Positions 45,901 to 53,494 are shown, counted from the stretch's first letter. The stretch is DNA of 64,000 nucleotides from Blautia sp. Marseille-P3087 (GCF_900120195.1 NZ_LT635539.1:977257-1041256), one strand, 5' to 3'. Notes: generated by a model not told the origin, from the letters alone. Numbers and translations are program-made.

Positions 45901-47032
45901 GTGAGAGCATGTCAATGAAACTGCTCAGGATCGGTGCTATCACTGTCAGAATCGGCGCAAACGCAGTTGCCAGTGAGTTTTTTAGCTGCGTCAACGAAGA
46001 CATCAAAAGGGATATGTCTGCATTTGTCCTCTGTGAATACTGTGCCAGATTCTGGAATCCGGTCGTTACTCCACTCATAGCGCCGGAAATGCCCCTGAAT
46101 ACGGCTGCCATCAGCAATGATGTTGCAAGCATCCGTTTCAATGAAAAGGTGCTCTTGTTAGTAGTCTTATGTATTGCAAATACACCGGAGGAAATCCTCT
46201 TTAACCCACTGATCACAGCGTTGGAAGATATCTGCAGTAATTTCTTTACCAGATTATCTACTGCACGCATTGTTTCGTGTATCTTTTTCTTAACCCCGTT
46301 CAGTCCAGAATTAAGCATCTTACCCGAAAACTTCTGCATTGCATTTGCAAGTGATTCTGCCTTTGGGCTTGCTTCCAGCGCAGCGTCCCCACAATCTTCG
46401 ATTTCTTCACTTGCTTCCAGCGTAGCTTCACTACATTCTTTCATTTTTTGTTCAATCGATGCATAGGATGTCAATAATCGGTTGTTCATATCCTGCAGGC
46501 GCTGTTCTTCTACAGTCAGTTTTCCGGCCGTATTCTGGTATTCTTCTGTACCCTTCGGGTTTATGTAGGCAGTACCTGTATCCTGCATGTTTTTCTGCTG
46601 TCGTTCTACTTCTTCCATTTTGAGTATTACGGAATCCAGTTCTTTTTCTACTTCCCTGAAGCTGATCGCGTTTTCCGGTACTCCCAGCTCTGCCCAATCC
46701 CTTAGCTGACGTTCAAGCTCTACTGACTTTTCGAGAAGACTGTCCGCTTCCTTCTGTAAATCTTTGTAGCCTTCTGTCTCTACTTTCTGATCGGACAGTT
46801 CTTTGATTTTCTGCTTAAGATTGTCAACTTTCTGTGCCTGCTGAACATACTGGTTATTCAGCTTTGACAGTGCATCAATCTGTCTCTGGATTGCAATCTT
46901 TGTTTTCTCTCCAATATTCTTCTCCAGTGAGGAAGTTGCACGCTTTGCAGATTCTTCGATTTCTCTGATTCCCACTTTCAGTCCTTTTTCATCTACTGAT
47001 GTATCAACTGTTATGGTTCCGTGTGTAGTCAT
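42953..47032 (-). CDS. Phage tail tape measure protein
   Basis: A 1359-residue tape measure that sets tail length and is ejected with DNA. The N-terminus is a long coiled coil (about 15-230). Membrane-like helices lie at about 280-400 (KRMLATSLLMAAVFRGISGAM). The central part has about 40-residue repeats with a W..LG.. pattern (EDWEGLGKFL, WAELGKALG, WEEFGEGLG). By the usual ~1.5 A per residue rule the tail would be near 200 nm. The last part has a Gly-rich beta segment. Confidence 0.93.
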   Translation of the reverse strand: MTTHGTITVDTSVDEKGLKVGIREIEESAKRATSSLEKNIGEKTKIAIQRQIDALSKLNNQYVQQAQKVDNLKQKIKELSDQKVETEGYKDLQKEADSLLEKSVELERQLRDWAELGVPENAISFREVEKELDSVILKMEEVERQQKNMQDTGTAYINPKGTEEYQNTAGKLTVEEQRLQDMNNRLLTSYASIEQKMKECSEATLEASEEIEDCGDAALEASPKAESLANAMQKFSGKMLNSGLNGVKKKIHETMRAVDNLVKKLLQISSNAVISGLKRISSGVFAIHKTTNKSTFSLKRMLATSLLMAAVFRGISGAMSGVTTGFQNLAQYSQRTNADISLLMSSLTQLKNSLATAFAPILTVIAPILSSFIDMLSRTATYVGMFFASLTGQKTFTKAVKVQENYAAGLGKIATNADKAAKALKRYLSPLDEMSRYETESDSDSGANSGDGGYTAPTPGQMFEKVPIENKIKKIADKIKKFIKSEDWEGLGKFLADEINKGMRHVYDAISWKKAGPKITKFVRAFTRTFNSLVKYLDFDLLGRMIGAGVNTAIRTANLLIGNGGIDFKQLGSKIAQGLKGAIREISWVELGNLLGNYFMISWHLLNGFVTDMSKKNDAGLTGWAELGKALGKAVNGLFDKVDFSEIAITLTTGLNGTFELLGNFTKTVKWDDLEKNVTDGLNTAFSNMKWEDAGKSLNDFIGNLVGFLVGILKNTNWEEFGEGLGTMLSEIDWGKYLWDMIIAIKDAIGNLFDGLEKGGTAGKIAAFLGKAFLAVKIAQITGLDSLIKLLIGAIGKKLFTSENIASIASSLKNLFSGGSKEAGELLGDLGEAAAGSGSKFGMLAKELAPLVGEAGLIVGVAAAAVYATSKIAGMVESMQGGNGMTTQYGGYLHDYATQLAGVAKLTNNQSEELWKLIETDEELGKSHDEMYADMVSKLSEYGVSAEQARTALEQYGAQAGISAEFVEGMTDKISALGDGVSETAGKFDTSKISVSDLKDTLYQLTLKSDEFGGVYKTAWDKISEVPYSNTTDALDAVYTCLKDAGVPLDELDKKLREDFPNAVQATKTSIDASMTGAQQTVTSTTSKMKTDAETNLAGVQKAAEDAAGGVNTSTVKNWGNSAAEVDKNLDQMKQTANLKLGEMQKTVDSHFTSQYNVMTKKWEKAGERISQIISNMETSTSRQLSKLESLMQSAGTRMGNRLASGISGAAAGISNTFNEIIRRVNNTISNINGAVGGIERSFTFNYNYTNPITKSTGRYSSWLSLPRVNSVPYLASGAVIPPRSEFLAVLGDQKNGNNIEAPEALIRKIFREESGGQSNGGGNYRFVAQMNRRTIFDEIIEEAKLSQDRTGRNPFLLT

Positions 47033-47036
47033 GCAA

Positions 47037-47621
47037 TCACCTCGTTTTCTTCTTGTAGCCGAATAACTCTCTCAGCGCATCTTTTTCTTCCTGTGAGCGT
47101 TCCTGACCACTGTTTTTCAGATCAATCAATTTCCTGTTGTTGCGGTAAAATTCCGCTTCCCATTTTTCCAGCTTTTTATTTTTTGCTTTTTTCTGCCTGA
47201 TCATAAGAACCTGATGGAATAATCCTTCGTAGATTTCCAAATATGCGCCCATAAAAGTCCACCAGTGCATATATTTCAATGATCTGATATCTTTTCCGAT
47301 ATTCTTGTTGATCGCTGGCGCTATGATCGGTGAATCCTGTTCCCAATCCATCAGTTTTATTCTTGATGCGCGTTCTTCTTCCGAAATGCCACAGTCAATA
47401 AATTCTTTACCCTTCAACAAGGCATCTTCCAGACAGTCTTCCGGAATATCATCCGGATCACAATACAAAATCTGAAGCATCACCACATTCTTTTCCTGTT
47501 CCGTTAATTCAGGATCTGACATTGCCTGAAGAATATCCAGTATTGCCCGGAAGTCTGTCCGGATGTCATACGGTTCTCCGTTTAATTCAATTGAATGTGG
47601 TAATCTCCATTTATCGTCCAT
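47037..47621 (-). CDS. Phage Gp15-family tail assembly chaperone
   Basis: A 194-residue protein of the bacteriophage Gp15 family: WRLPHSIELNGEPYDIRTDFRAILDIL, CDPDDIP, and MHWWTFMGAYLEI. It takes the gpGT position just before the tape measure. It overlaps the preceding chaperone by 11 bases in a different frame. Its ribosome site GGAG is 14 bases from the ATG with an A7 tract between, an unfavourable distance. Confidence 0.85.
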   Translation of the reverse strand: MDDKWRLPHSIELNGEPYDIRTDFRAILDILQAMSDPELTEQEKNVVMLQILYCDPDDIPEDCLEDALLKGKEFIDCGISEEERASRIKLMDWEQDSPIIAPAINKNIGKDIRSLKYMHWWTFMGAYLEIYEGLFHQVLMIRQKKAKNKKLEKWEAEFYRNNRKLIDLKNSGQERSQEEKDALRELFGYKKKTR

Positions 47622-48072
47622 GATATGATTTTTTTCTCCGTTTCGGCTTGTAATATTTCTTTGTGTATTTGCCAGTACGTTTCTGCATCTTTTCCAGTCG
47701 AACGTCCAGTTCCTGATTGATCACATTACATACTGCATCCAGGCACGTTTCGTAGAATAATGTTCCATCCGGCATTGGTGAAAATGGTCCCATGATACCA
47801 AAGAATGCACTTCCAGCATCTGCGTTTACCAGATAGTTCATCTGTTCAATCACCTGTTTTTCATATTTCTGTATATCCGGATCTTCTTCTGTGACGACAA
47901 AATTCTGGAAGAATTTCGATACTTCCTTGTAGCGGCTGATAATGTTGGTATCTGCCGGACGAAAGCAAAATTCCGCAAGGCTTTTCCCCTGTTTGTTTTC
48001 GATCGTATAAGTCTTACTACCATCATCGATAACCATTGTATTCATTTTGTTTGGTGTAATAGTTTGTTCCAT
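47611..48072 (-). CDS. Tail assembly chaperone (gpG-like)
   Basis: A 153-residue protein, second product of the chaperone pair (MEQTITPNKMNTMVIDDGSKTYTIENKQGK). Its basic C-terminus reads KRRKKSYHGR. ATG 48072 has AAAGGAG upstream. It ends in an A7 heptamer at 47629-47635 next to the Gp15 start, a possible slippery site. It follows the major tail protein after a strong hairpin. Confidence 0.8.
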   Translation of the reverse strand: MEQTITPNKMNTMVIDDGSKTYTIENKQGKSLAEFCFRPADTNIISRYKEVSKFFQNFVVTEEDPDIQKYEKQVIEQMNYLVNADAGSAFFGIMGPFSPMPDGTLFYETCLDAVCNVINQELDVRLEKMQKRTGKYTKKYYKPKRRKKSYHGR

Positions 48073-48098
48073 GGCCTTCTCCTTTTCTACCAAAATTC

Positions 48099-48123
48099 AG
48101 GGGTGTCCGATTCGGACACCCCT
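48099..48123 (-). terminator. Strong hairpin after the major tail gene
   Basis: AGGGGTGTCCG (48099-48109) and CGGACACCCCT (48113-48123) form a perfect 11-bp stem with a 3-base loop. There is no long T-tract on the minus strand, so it likely dampens rather than stops transcription, raising the ratio of major tail to later products. Confidence 0.75.
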
Positions 48124-48130
48124 CTTTCTT

Positions 48131-48643
48131 TTACGCTGTAATCTCTCCTTCTGTAAATACCGGTTTTTTAGATTTGAGAGATTCATTGGTTACATAGCCT
48201 TTGATGCGGTCGCCATCCTCATGGATGTTGAATGGGAAGTTGACCCCTTCTGAATCACCACCATAGGATTGTGGTTTCACAAGTACTTCCTGTGCATATG
48301 CAAGATGTTTTGTTGCTTCTGTGTCTTCCACGATAACCTCAAGCATAACCGTTTTGCATGCATCGCCTTTTAATCTATCCATTGCAATTTCACGGATATG
48401 TGGATAAATTTTCATAGATGGATCTGCGTAATACGGATCCGCGCTGATTGACGGCTCGTATCCTTTATCACTTATCTTGTTTTTTCCAAGAATATTTTTT
48501 TTCGAAGACACATCCGGATTCAGGTCGACAGACATGTCTTCTATATCTTCTCCGACAATTTCCCACTCTGCTTTCGTCGGATCTTTTTTCCATGACGAAT
48601 CCAGGAAATGAGCTAATGCTTCTCTTGTCAATTTCATAATCAT
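48131..48643 (-). CDS. Major tail tube protein
   Basis: A 170-residue tail protein in the tail-tube slot (MIMKLTREALAHFLDSSWK, TKAEWEIVGEDIEDMSVDLNPDV, then YADPSMKIYPHIREIAMDRL). It overlaps the upstream gene by 4 bases. Located before the hairpin and chaperones. Identified by order and length as the tube subunit. Confidence 0.8.
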   Translation of the reverse strand: MIMKLTREALAHFLDSSWKKDPTKAEWEIVGEDIEDMSVDLNPDVSSKKNILGKNKISDKGYEPSISADPYYADPSMKIYPHIREIAMDRLKGDACKTVMLEVIVEDTEATKHLAYAQEVLVKPQSYGGDSEGVNFPFNIHEDGDRIKGYVTNESLKSKKPVFTEGEITA

Positions 48644-49077
48644 TTCTTCCTTTCTTTGTAAATCACTCTTGCCTGTATCATGTAACGTGCCATTGTCCCG
48701 TCCTGGTTAACCCCTGACAGGTTTGGCATATTCTGAAGGCATTCCATCTTTTCAACTGTGCAGTTTCCCCCGAAATCCGGATAATTCCGTTTTTCATCCT
48801 GCTCATCCATCCAGTCCATGAATGCCTGTGCAAAATTCATTGCTTCCAGATTCAGATCGTCGCATCCTGTAGAATAGGACTTCACAATAATGATCGTGAA
48901 TCCGTATTCTTTCTGTACATCACCGGTAACATACCTCTTTCTGACCTTATCTGAATAATTCGTGATCAGCGAAATGCTGTCTTCCGATTCTGGAGAAAAG
49001 TTGAAACTTAATATATTTCCGGCCAGTTCTTCCACTTTAGGTTCAAAATATATTTTTATTGCCTCGTGCTTTGCCAT
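48640..49077 (-). CDS. Tail terminator/completion protein
   Basis: A 145-residue protein (MAKHEAIKIYFEPKVEELAGNI...). Contains FTIIIVKSYSTGCDDLNLEAMNF and a C-terminal MARYMIQARVIY strand, as in phage minor capsid/tail terminator (Minor_capsid_3-like) proteins. Position after the connectors and before the tube gene supports this. Confidence 0.75.
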   Translation of the reverse strand: MAKHEAIKIYFEPKVEELAGNILSFNFSPESEDSISLITNYSDKVRKRYVTGDVQKEYGFTIIIVKSYSTGCDDLNLEAMNFAQAFMDWMDEQDEKRNYPDFGGNCTVEKMECLQNMPNLSGVNQDGTMARYMIQARVIYKERKK

Positions 49078-49080
49078 TCT

Positions 49081-49512
49081 TTACCTCCGTTTCAGGTATT
49101 CTTCATAAGATTTTGCCAGATCTTCTTTTCTCGCGGTCATCATAGCTTTGTCCCAGTGGTCTGTTGCCAGCGGATGCCGGAACGTACTGTATTCCAGTTT
49201 TTTACCTGTCGGTGTCTTATGAGGAGGCGAGAAAAATCCCACAACTTCTCCGCCGTCTGAAATAGGATAGTTTGGACCGTACAGCTCGCCTTCATACTGA
49301 TAGTGAGCATATGGGCTGTTGTAAGTCACATGTCCAACATCTTCCTCTGCGCTGATCGTAATATCCTGCGCAAGCACGAGGTTGTCTGCCGGCACATACG
49401 GATCCATCAGTCTCGCCGCCGTAGTTGCCAAAAAAAGCATTCCCTGCCGCCCGCCAGTCATTTCTTTTGTAATCTGATTGCCAGGCTTATTCCAGTTAAA
49501 TTTCACTTTCAC
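49081..49512 (-). CDS. Minor capsid/head-tail connector protein (gp10-like)
   Basis: A 143-residue protein, start GTG at 49512 with GGGAGGCTGATGCT upstream; a longer TTG-started form at 49545 has no site. Typical motif GGRQGMLFLATTAARLMDPYVPAD and TYNSPYAHYQYEGELYGPN, as in Minor_capsid_2 or HK97 gp10-like connectors. Joins head and tail. Confidence 0.8.
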   Translation of the reverse strand: MKVKFNWNKPGNQITKEMTGGRQGMLFLATTAARLMDPYVPADNLVLAQDITISAEEDVGHVTYNSPYAHYQYEGELYGPNYPISDGGEVVGFFSPPHKTPTGKKLEYSTFRHPLATDHWDKAMMTARKEDLAKSYEEYLKRR

Positions 49513-49516
49513 AGCA

Positions 49517-49933
49517 TCAGCCTCCCAAACGGTAATGTTTTGCAATTGGAAATTTTGTATTGTCCGAGAAAGCGGTTACTTTGAACGCTTCCGGTTTGTA
49601 CCGGTTTAGCACCTGTGAGAACGTCTGCCCGGATTCTCCAGTGATCTCTTCCGGGCATTCTCCGTAGATCACGATGTCTCCCTGAGACGCTGTAAAATGT
49701 CCCTCTGGATCGGCTTTATATTCCGCATATGGCAGATACCGGTCATCCTCTGGGATTCGCACTACATAGGAGTTCTGTACACTTGCCTGCGTTCCGCTAA
49801 ATCCGGTATTAATGACAGACTTCCAAAAACAATTATGGAGCACTGTTTTTTTCCAGTGCTCCTTTTTATCTTTACTGTCTGCTGCCTGGATCCGGTTGTA
49901 TAAAGTAATGGTATGAACATAATTTTGATTCAT
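49517..49933 (-). CDS. Minor capsid / head-tail connector protein
   Basis: A 138-residue protein of the Minor_capsid_1-like type (YVHTITLYNRIQAADSKDKKEHWKK, then CPEEITGESGQTFSQVLNRYK). The ATG at 49933 is favoured because GGGGGTGTGAGC is at proper distance, whereas an in-frame GTG at 49939 abuts the site. Its end overlaps nothing and 4 bases separate it from the next gene. Confidence 0.78.
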   Translation of the reverse strand: MNQNYVHTITLYNRIQAADSKDKKEHWKKTVLHNCFWKSVINTGFSGTQASVQNSYVVRIPEDDRYLPYAEYKADPEGHFTASQGDIVIYGECPEEITGESGQTFSQVLNRYKPEAFKVTAFSDNTKFPIAKHYRLGG

Positions 49934-49935
49934 GC

Positions 49936-50325
49936 TCACACCCCCTGATACAAAAGTCCGGTATCTCCCAGGTATCTGTGTATGATCTCTTTTGTTTTTC
50001 TTGCTTTTCCTTCTTCCGTGAAGATTGACTGCAACAAGTCAAAAGTCCCGGATTCTCCGTCATTGGAATAGGACTGTAAAACACCACCCTGTTCTGCTGC
50101 CTGTTGTGTGCTCTTATTTGCCTGATACAGGAGTTCCAAAAGCTCACAGGTACAATCTTTCACATCATCTGTGATAAGCCCGAAATCGGAAGTCAGACGG
50201 CTGAATGTGTACTGGTTTAGTACACGCTCAGCCTGTTTCTCCCAGAATTGAAAATCCTCTTCCTGGATTTTAGGTTTTCGTCCCATCAGGTAAGTAGTTT
50301 CGTAATAACCGTATGATGCGTACAT
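49936..50325 (-). CDS. Head-tail connector protein (gp6-like)
   Basis: A 129-residue helical protein starting MYASYGYYETTYLMGRKPKI, with FWEKQAERVLNQYTFSRL and KDCTCELLELLYQ segments typical of gp6-like connectors. Follows the capsid gene and precedes the other connectors. GGGGGTGG before the ATG. Confidence 0.78.
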   Translation of the reverse strand: MYASYGYYETTYLMGRKPKIQEEDFQFWEKQAERVLNQYTFSRLTSDFGLITDDVKDCTCELLELLYQANKSTQQAAEQGGVLQSYSNDGESGTFDLLQSIFTEEGKARKTKEIIHRYLGDTGLLYQGV

Positions 50326-50340
50326 TCGACCACCCCCTTA

Positions 50341-51537
50341 TCAGGCGCGTTCTACAAGCGTAATATCTTTTGTTACCGCTGCTTTTGCTACAGTGAACGT
50401 TTCTGTCACAGGGATATATCCTTTCTTGGTAATCTTCGCTGTGTATGTACCTTCACGCAGATTAAATTCTGCTTTTCCGTTGTCACCGGTCACAAGGATA
50501 GCTCCATCTACATTGATACGTACTCCCTCATAAACCGTCGGACTGGATTCCTTGCCATCTGTTACTGTAAATGTAACTTTCTGGGTAACAAGAGGGGTGC
50601 CTGGTTCAAGATATGCAAATGCACATCCGGTACGGTCTTCGTTCATTCTGGTCGCCGGATTTGGAAGAGCCCAGCCCATGCGGAATACAATGCGAAGTGC
50701 TGTCATATCCTGCTGTGCCAGGTTATAGACGATTTCCTTTGTAGTCGGATCCTGAATAACACCCTGATCCAGGATCTTGACAGTTACATCCTGACGAATG
50801 GAATACACTGCCTGACTAAAATCACCAACCACAAGCTGTGCAATTTCAGGATAGAATCCGCCATTTTCCGGGAATGTAATCGGCGCGCCATCCAGGGTAT
50901 ATCTTGCTACATCCTGCATATTGCTTTTGAAAATCGGCTGGCCTGTGGTGTCTCGAAGTCCACGGAGTTTTGCCTTGAAATTCATCGGTGCGATAGCTCC
51001 GGAAACTCCATAACCATCTTCTTCTACTTTCGCAAACACACCATTCTCGCCAAGAATCAGATCGTAATAATCTTTTCCTGCTGTCGGAGAAACATTATTT
51101 CCTGCCTGTCTTGCCAGAGTAACAAGATCTGCCTGCCATTCTCTCGGGCGGTTATCTCCAAAAATAACTGCTGCATCTACTTTCTGACCAATTGCCTCCA
51201 TAACACGTGGAGTGATCTCTCCAAAGATATCGAACTCTGCATCAGAAAGTACTGCATCTGGGATCGGTACGATAACCGCCAGCTCTCCAGCATTCAGATA
51301 TACATTGTCCCACGCCTGTCTGGTGGTCTGTTTCATACCGGTATCACCATCTACCCAGTAGGCAGTCGGTAAGAAATCCAGTACACGGATTCTTGTCTGA
51401 TTGGATGTCATGTTGGGAAGTTTTCTTGCCATTCCCATAAATACAGAATTTTTCGGTGCATCCTGAAAGATACTGGATACGACCTGTTCACGGATAATTG
51501 CCTCTGCATCCGCTCTGTTTGTAATATTTACTGGCAT
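50341..51537 (-). CDS. Major capsid protein with C-terminal Ig-like/PEGA-type domain
   Basis: A 398-residue shell protein. The HK97-type part is residues about 1-310 (ADAEAIIREQVVSSIFQDAPKNSVFMGMARKLPN, LNAGELAVIVPIPDAVLSDAEFD, VMEAIGQKVDAAVIFGDN). From about 312 an added beta-sandwich reads as a carboxypeptidase-regulatory/PEGA-like module (VYEGVRINVDGAIL, NLREGTYTAKITKKGYIPVTETF). Such domains project from the capsid surface. ATG 51537 has AAGGAGAGTAAAGA before it. Confidence 0.88.
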   Translation of the reverse strand: MPVNITNRADAEAIIREQVVSSIFQDAPKNSVFMGMARKLPNMTSNQTRIRVLDFLPTAYWVDGDTGMKQTTRQAWDNVYLNAGELAVIVPIPDAVLSDAEFDIFGEITPRVMEAIGQKVDAAVIFGDNRPREWQADLVTLARQAGNNVSPTAGKDYYDLILGENGVFAKVEEDGYGVSGAIAPMNFKAKLRGLRDTTGQPIFKSNMQDVARYTLDGAPITFPENGGFYPEIAQLVVGDFSQAVYSIRQDVTVKILDQGVIQDPTTKEIVYNLAQQDMTALRIVFRMGWALPNPATRMNEDRTGCAFAYLEPGTPLVTQKVTFTVTDGKESSPTVYEGVRINVDGAILVTGDNGKAEFNLREGTYTAKITKKGYIPVTETFTVAKAAVTKDITLVERA

Positions 51538-51540
51538 TCT

Positions 51541-52077
51541 TTACTCTCCTTTTCCGAGTAGGCTTCTGAGTGCTTCATTTGCCTGCTCTTTTTTAGTCTG
51601 TGCTTCATTGTTGATTCCTGTGGTCGAAGAAACTACACGAGGAATCGTAGTTGCCTGTTGAAACAGATAATCATTATCCTTCTTTAAGGCTGTGATTGCT
51701 GCTTCAATGTCCTGTGTCTGATTCTTAGATGTTTTTAAAGTATCCACATCCAAAAGAGCCATGATTGCTTTTTCATTCCGTCCAGAAGCTTTCCGGATAG
51801 CTTCTTTCACTGATGCATCAAAGGCATAATCGGACTTGATCTTCTCGATCTCTGCGTCCTTGCCCTGAAGCTGCTTTGTCAGATCGGATACCTTTGTCTG
51901 CAGCCCGGCTGCATCAATCCCCTCCATAGCTTTTAATGAAGCCTGCGCCGTATCCAGCTGAGTCTTATAGGAATCCCTTTCTGCTTTCAAAGGATTCACT
52001 TCTTTCCCATACTCTGACATAACAAACTCAACCTGTTCTGCTGTCAATCCCTGTGCTGTTAAATCTTCTCTTTTCAT
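51541..52077 (-). CDS. Phage scaffolding protein (GP20-like)
   Basis: A 178-residue acidic helical protein with a central coiled coil (LKAERDSYKTQLDTAQASLKAME, LTKQLQGKDAEIEKIKSDYAFDASVKEAIRKA). It assembles the procapsid and is absent from the mature head. It lies directly before the capsid gene. A block of accessory genes separates it from the minor capsid gene. Confidence 0.88.
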   Translation of the reverse strand: MKREDLTAQGLTAEQVEFVMSEYGKEVNPLKAERDSYKTQLDTAQASLKAMEGIDAAGLQTKVSDLTKQLQGKDAEIEKIKSDYAFDASVKEAIRKASGRNEKAIMALLDVDTLKTSKNQTQDIEAAITALKKDNDYLFQQATTIPRVVSSTTGINNEAQTKKEQANEALRSLLGKGE

Positions 52078-52227
52078 TTTTTCTTTTCCTTTCTTTTACT
52101 CTTGATTTACGTGTGTGAGCCACGGATTACCGACTGTTTTACGTCTGATCAGCTGACGAAAACACAAAAATAACACCCAGATTTCTCTGCGTGCTGGTCT
52201 GCTGTTTCACGGACAGCTCCGAGATAT
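52078..52227. other. 150-base gap before scaffold, no gene seen
   Basis: No frame with a start and a ribosome site here. AAAGGAAAAGAAAA for the scaffold gene lies at its left edge. The remainder follows the frameshifted gene and may be remnant DNA. Confidence 0.4.
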
Positions 52228-52526
52228 TTAGGATTGTCTCCTTCCTAGACTTTTTTCATAAGTCTTCAGAAAGATATCCGGCTTGCAGGGATACAGCTCC
52301 CCGTTTACACCCTGGATGATGTAATCCCCCAGCTTGGCATGCATCCTGCCTTCCGGTGTCTGGATTGTACAGCCGTATACAGGTATATGTCCGTCATTTA
52401 GGCTCCGGTCAATCCAGACCTTTCATCTGCCACAGCCTGGGTGAACCATGGTGGGGCTTCATATTCCGGATCGTCCGTCAGCTGGAAAACTTCCACAACT
52501 AAGGGTTTCTTTCGGTACCTCATCAT
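52228..52526 (-). pseudogene. Frameshifted small phage protein (MRYRKKP type)
   Basis: It begins [36 protein letters not shown] with GGAGGTGAGA in front, then runs into TAA at 52398. Shifting frame by one base after ADER restores [40 protein letters not shown] coding up to a stop at 52228, a natural continuation ending in [19 protein letters not shown]. Intact length would be about 99 residues. Small MRYRKKP proteins are frequent in phages and of unknown function. A sequencing error is possible. Confidence 0.75.
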
Positions 52527-52541
52527 TCTCACCTCCCTCCA

Positions 52542-52555
52542 TTGCGCCGGCGCAA
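52542..52555. promoter_or_regulatory. 14-bp palindrome TTGCGCCGGCGCAA, copy 2
   Basis: Identical to the copy at 37222. It lies 2 bases after the lipoprotein stop and 15 bases before the ATG of the frameshifted gene, the same geometry as upstream of the holin. Confidence 0.7.
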
Positions 52556-52557
52556 AA

Positions 52558-52944
52558 TCAGTCATCGTGGGTTGCTTTAAATCCAAATTCCGGAAGGAAA
52601 TTGATTTCGTAATGATATTTGTCCACAGATGCTCCGGAAATGTCTTCAACTACATACATCGTATAATCATTCAAGTACACATAATCTTTCTGATACTTGT
52701 TCTCTGCTGTCTCAATGATCACTTCCAGTTCATTTGCATCATTGTTTTTCAGTGCGAATGTTCCTGTCAGTTCCAGAAGAATAGTATCTGTCCTTGCGTT
52801 CAGGACCGTAAGCTTTCTGGTTACATTGAAGTTATCTGCTTCTTTGGAAATGTTGTAACTTACCTGATTTGCTTCTGTGCATCCGGTCACTGTGATACAG
52901 ATCAGAAGTACCAGTACAATTACTGCTACAATTTTCTTTTTCAT
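52558..52944 (-). CDS. Small phage-encoded lipoprotein
   Basis: A 128-residue lipoprotein: signal MKKKIVAVIVLVLLICITVTGC with lipobox TVTGC (Cys22), then a beta-rich mature domain. GGAGGAATAAGAGC precedes ATG 52944. It lies 4 bases after the DUF2829 gene, so they are co-expressed. Phage lipoproteins of this size often prevent superinfection by other phages at the cell surface; here that is inference. Confidence 0.82.
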   Translation of the reverse strand: MKKKIVAVIVLVLLICITVTGCTEANQVSYNISKEADNFNVTRKLTVLNARTDTILLELTGTFALKNNDANELEVIIETAENKYQKDYVYLNDYTMYVVEDISGASVDKYHYEINFLPEFGFKATHDD

Positions 52945-52948
52945 GCTC

Positions 52949-53464
52949 TTATTCCTCCGCAAATTTCCAATCTTCCGCAAGCATGTCTGCCTGGGATGCA
53001 AACCATCCCATCTGTACACCAGATGTTCCAACAAAAGCAATGGCCATATTGCCAATGGCTTCATGTTCGCAATTTACAAGTTTTCCGTCTGCTGCCCTGT
53101 AAGAAATCCCAGTTGCAAGCTGGATATACCGTTTCTTACCGTTCCAGCCTTCACGAGCTACTTTCATGCCACGTTTCAGATACTTGATAGCCTCTCCAAA
53201 ACTAAATGTTGCCTTTCCTCCCAGAACCGGACAATTTTTCTCATCTGCTACAACCCATTCGTCAGAGAGCAGATTCATAGTTGTGTATTCCACACTCTGT
53301 GTCTCACGAATGTCGAGCAATTCTCCTTTTTCGCCATTATCCTGTGGGCGGCACTGAATCATAATCGTTTCTTTTTCTGCGTCCCAATACCAATATCCGC
53401 CCCATGACGGAAGTTTCACTTTTGCTCCCTGTTTCATAAGTTTTAATGCTTCTGAAAATTTCAT
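52949..53464 (-). CDS. Tandem DUF2829 (Tad2-like) protein, putative anti-Thoeris
   Basis: A 171-residue protein with two related modules. Residues 3-74 (FSEALKLMKQGAKVKLPSWGG ... LLSDEWVVAD) and 88-170 (FGEAIKYLKRGMKVAREGWNG ... MLAEDWKFAE) each match the DUF2829 fold; the second is the fuller copy. Members include Tad2, which captures the Thoeris signal nucleotide and blocks that defence. Family Tad2 proteins are usually one module. GAGAGGAAGAAAAAAT precedes the ATG. It stands in the accessory block of the phage head operon. Confidence 0.8.
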   Translation of the reverse strand: MKFSEALKLMKQGAKVKLPSWGGYWYWDAEKETIMIQCRPQDNGEKGELLDIRETQSVEYTTMNLLSDEWVVADEKNCPVLGGKATFSFGEAIKYLKRGMKVAREGWNGKKRYIQLATGISYRAADGKLVNCEHEAIGNMAIAFVGTSGVQMGWFASQADMLAEDWKFAEE

Positions 53465-53494
53465 ATTTTTTCTTCCTCTCTTTCTTAAAAAAGT

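Noticed and set aside
47611-47640. Classic -1 frameshift at the A7 tract
   Set aside because: The Gp15 frame is +1/-2 relative to the upstream gene, so a -1 slip would not produce the expected fusion.
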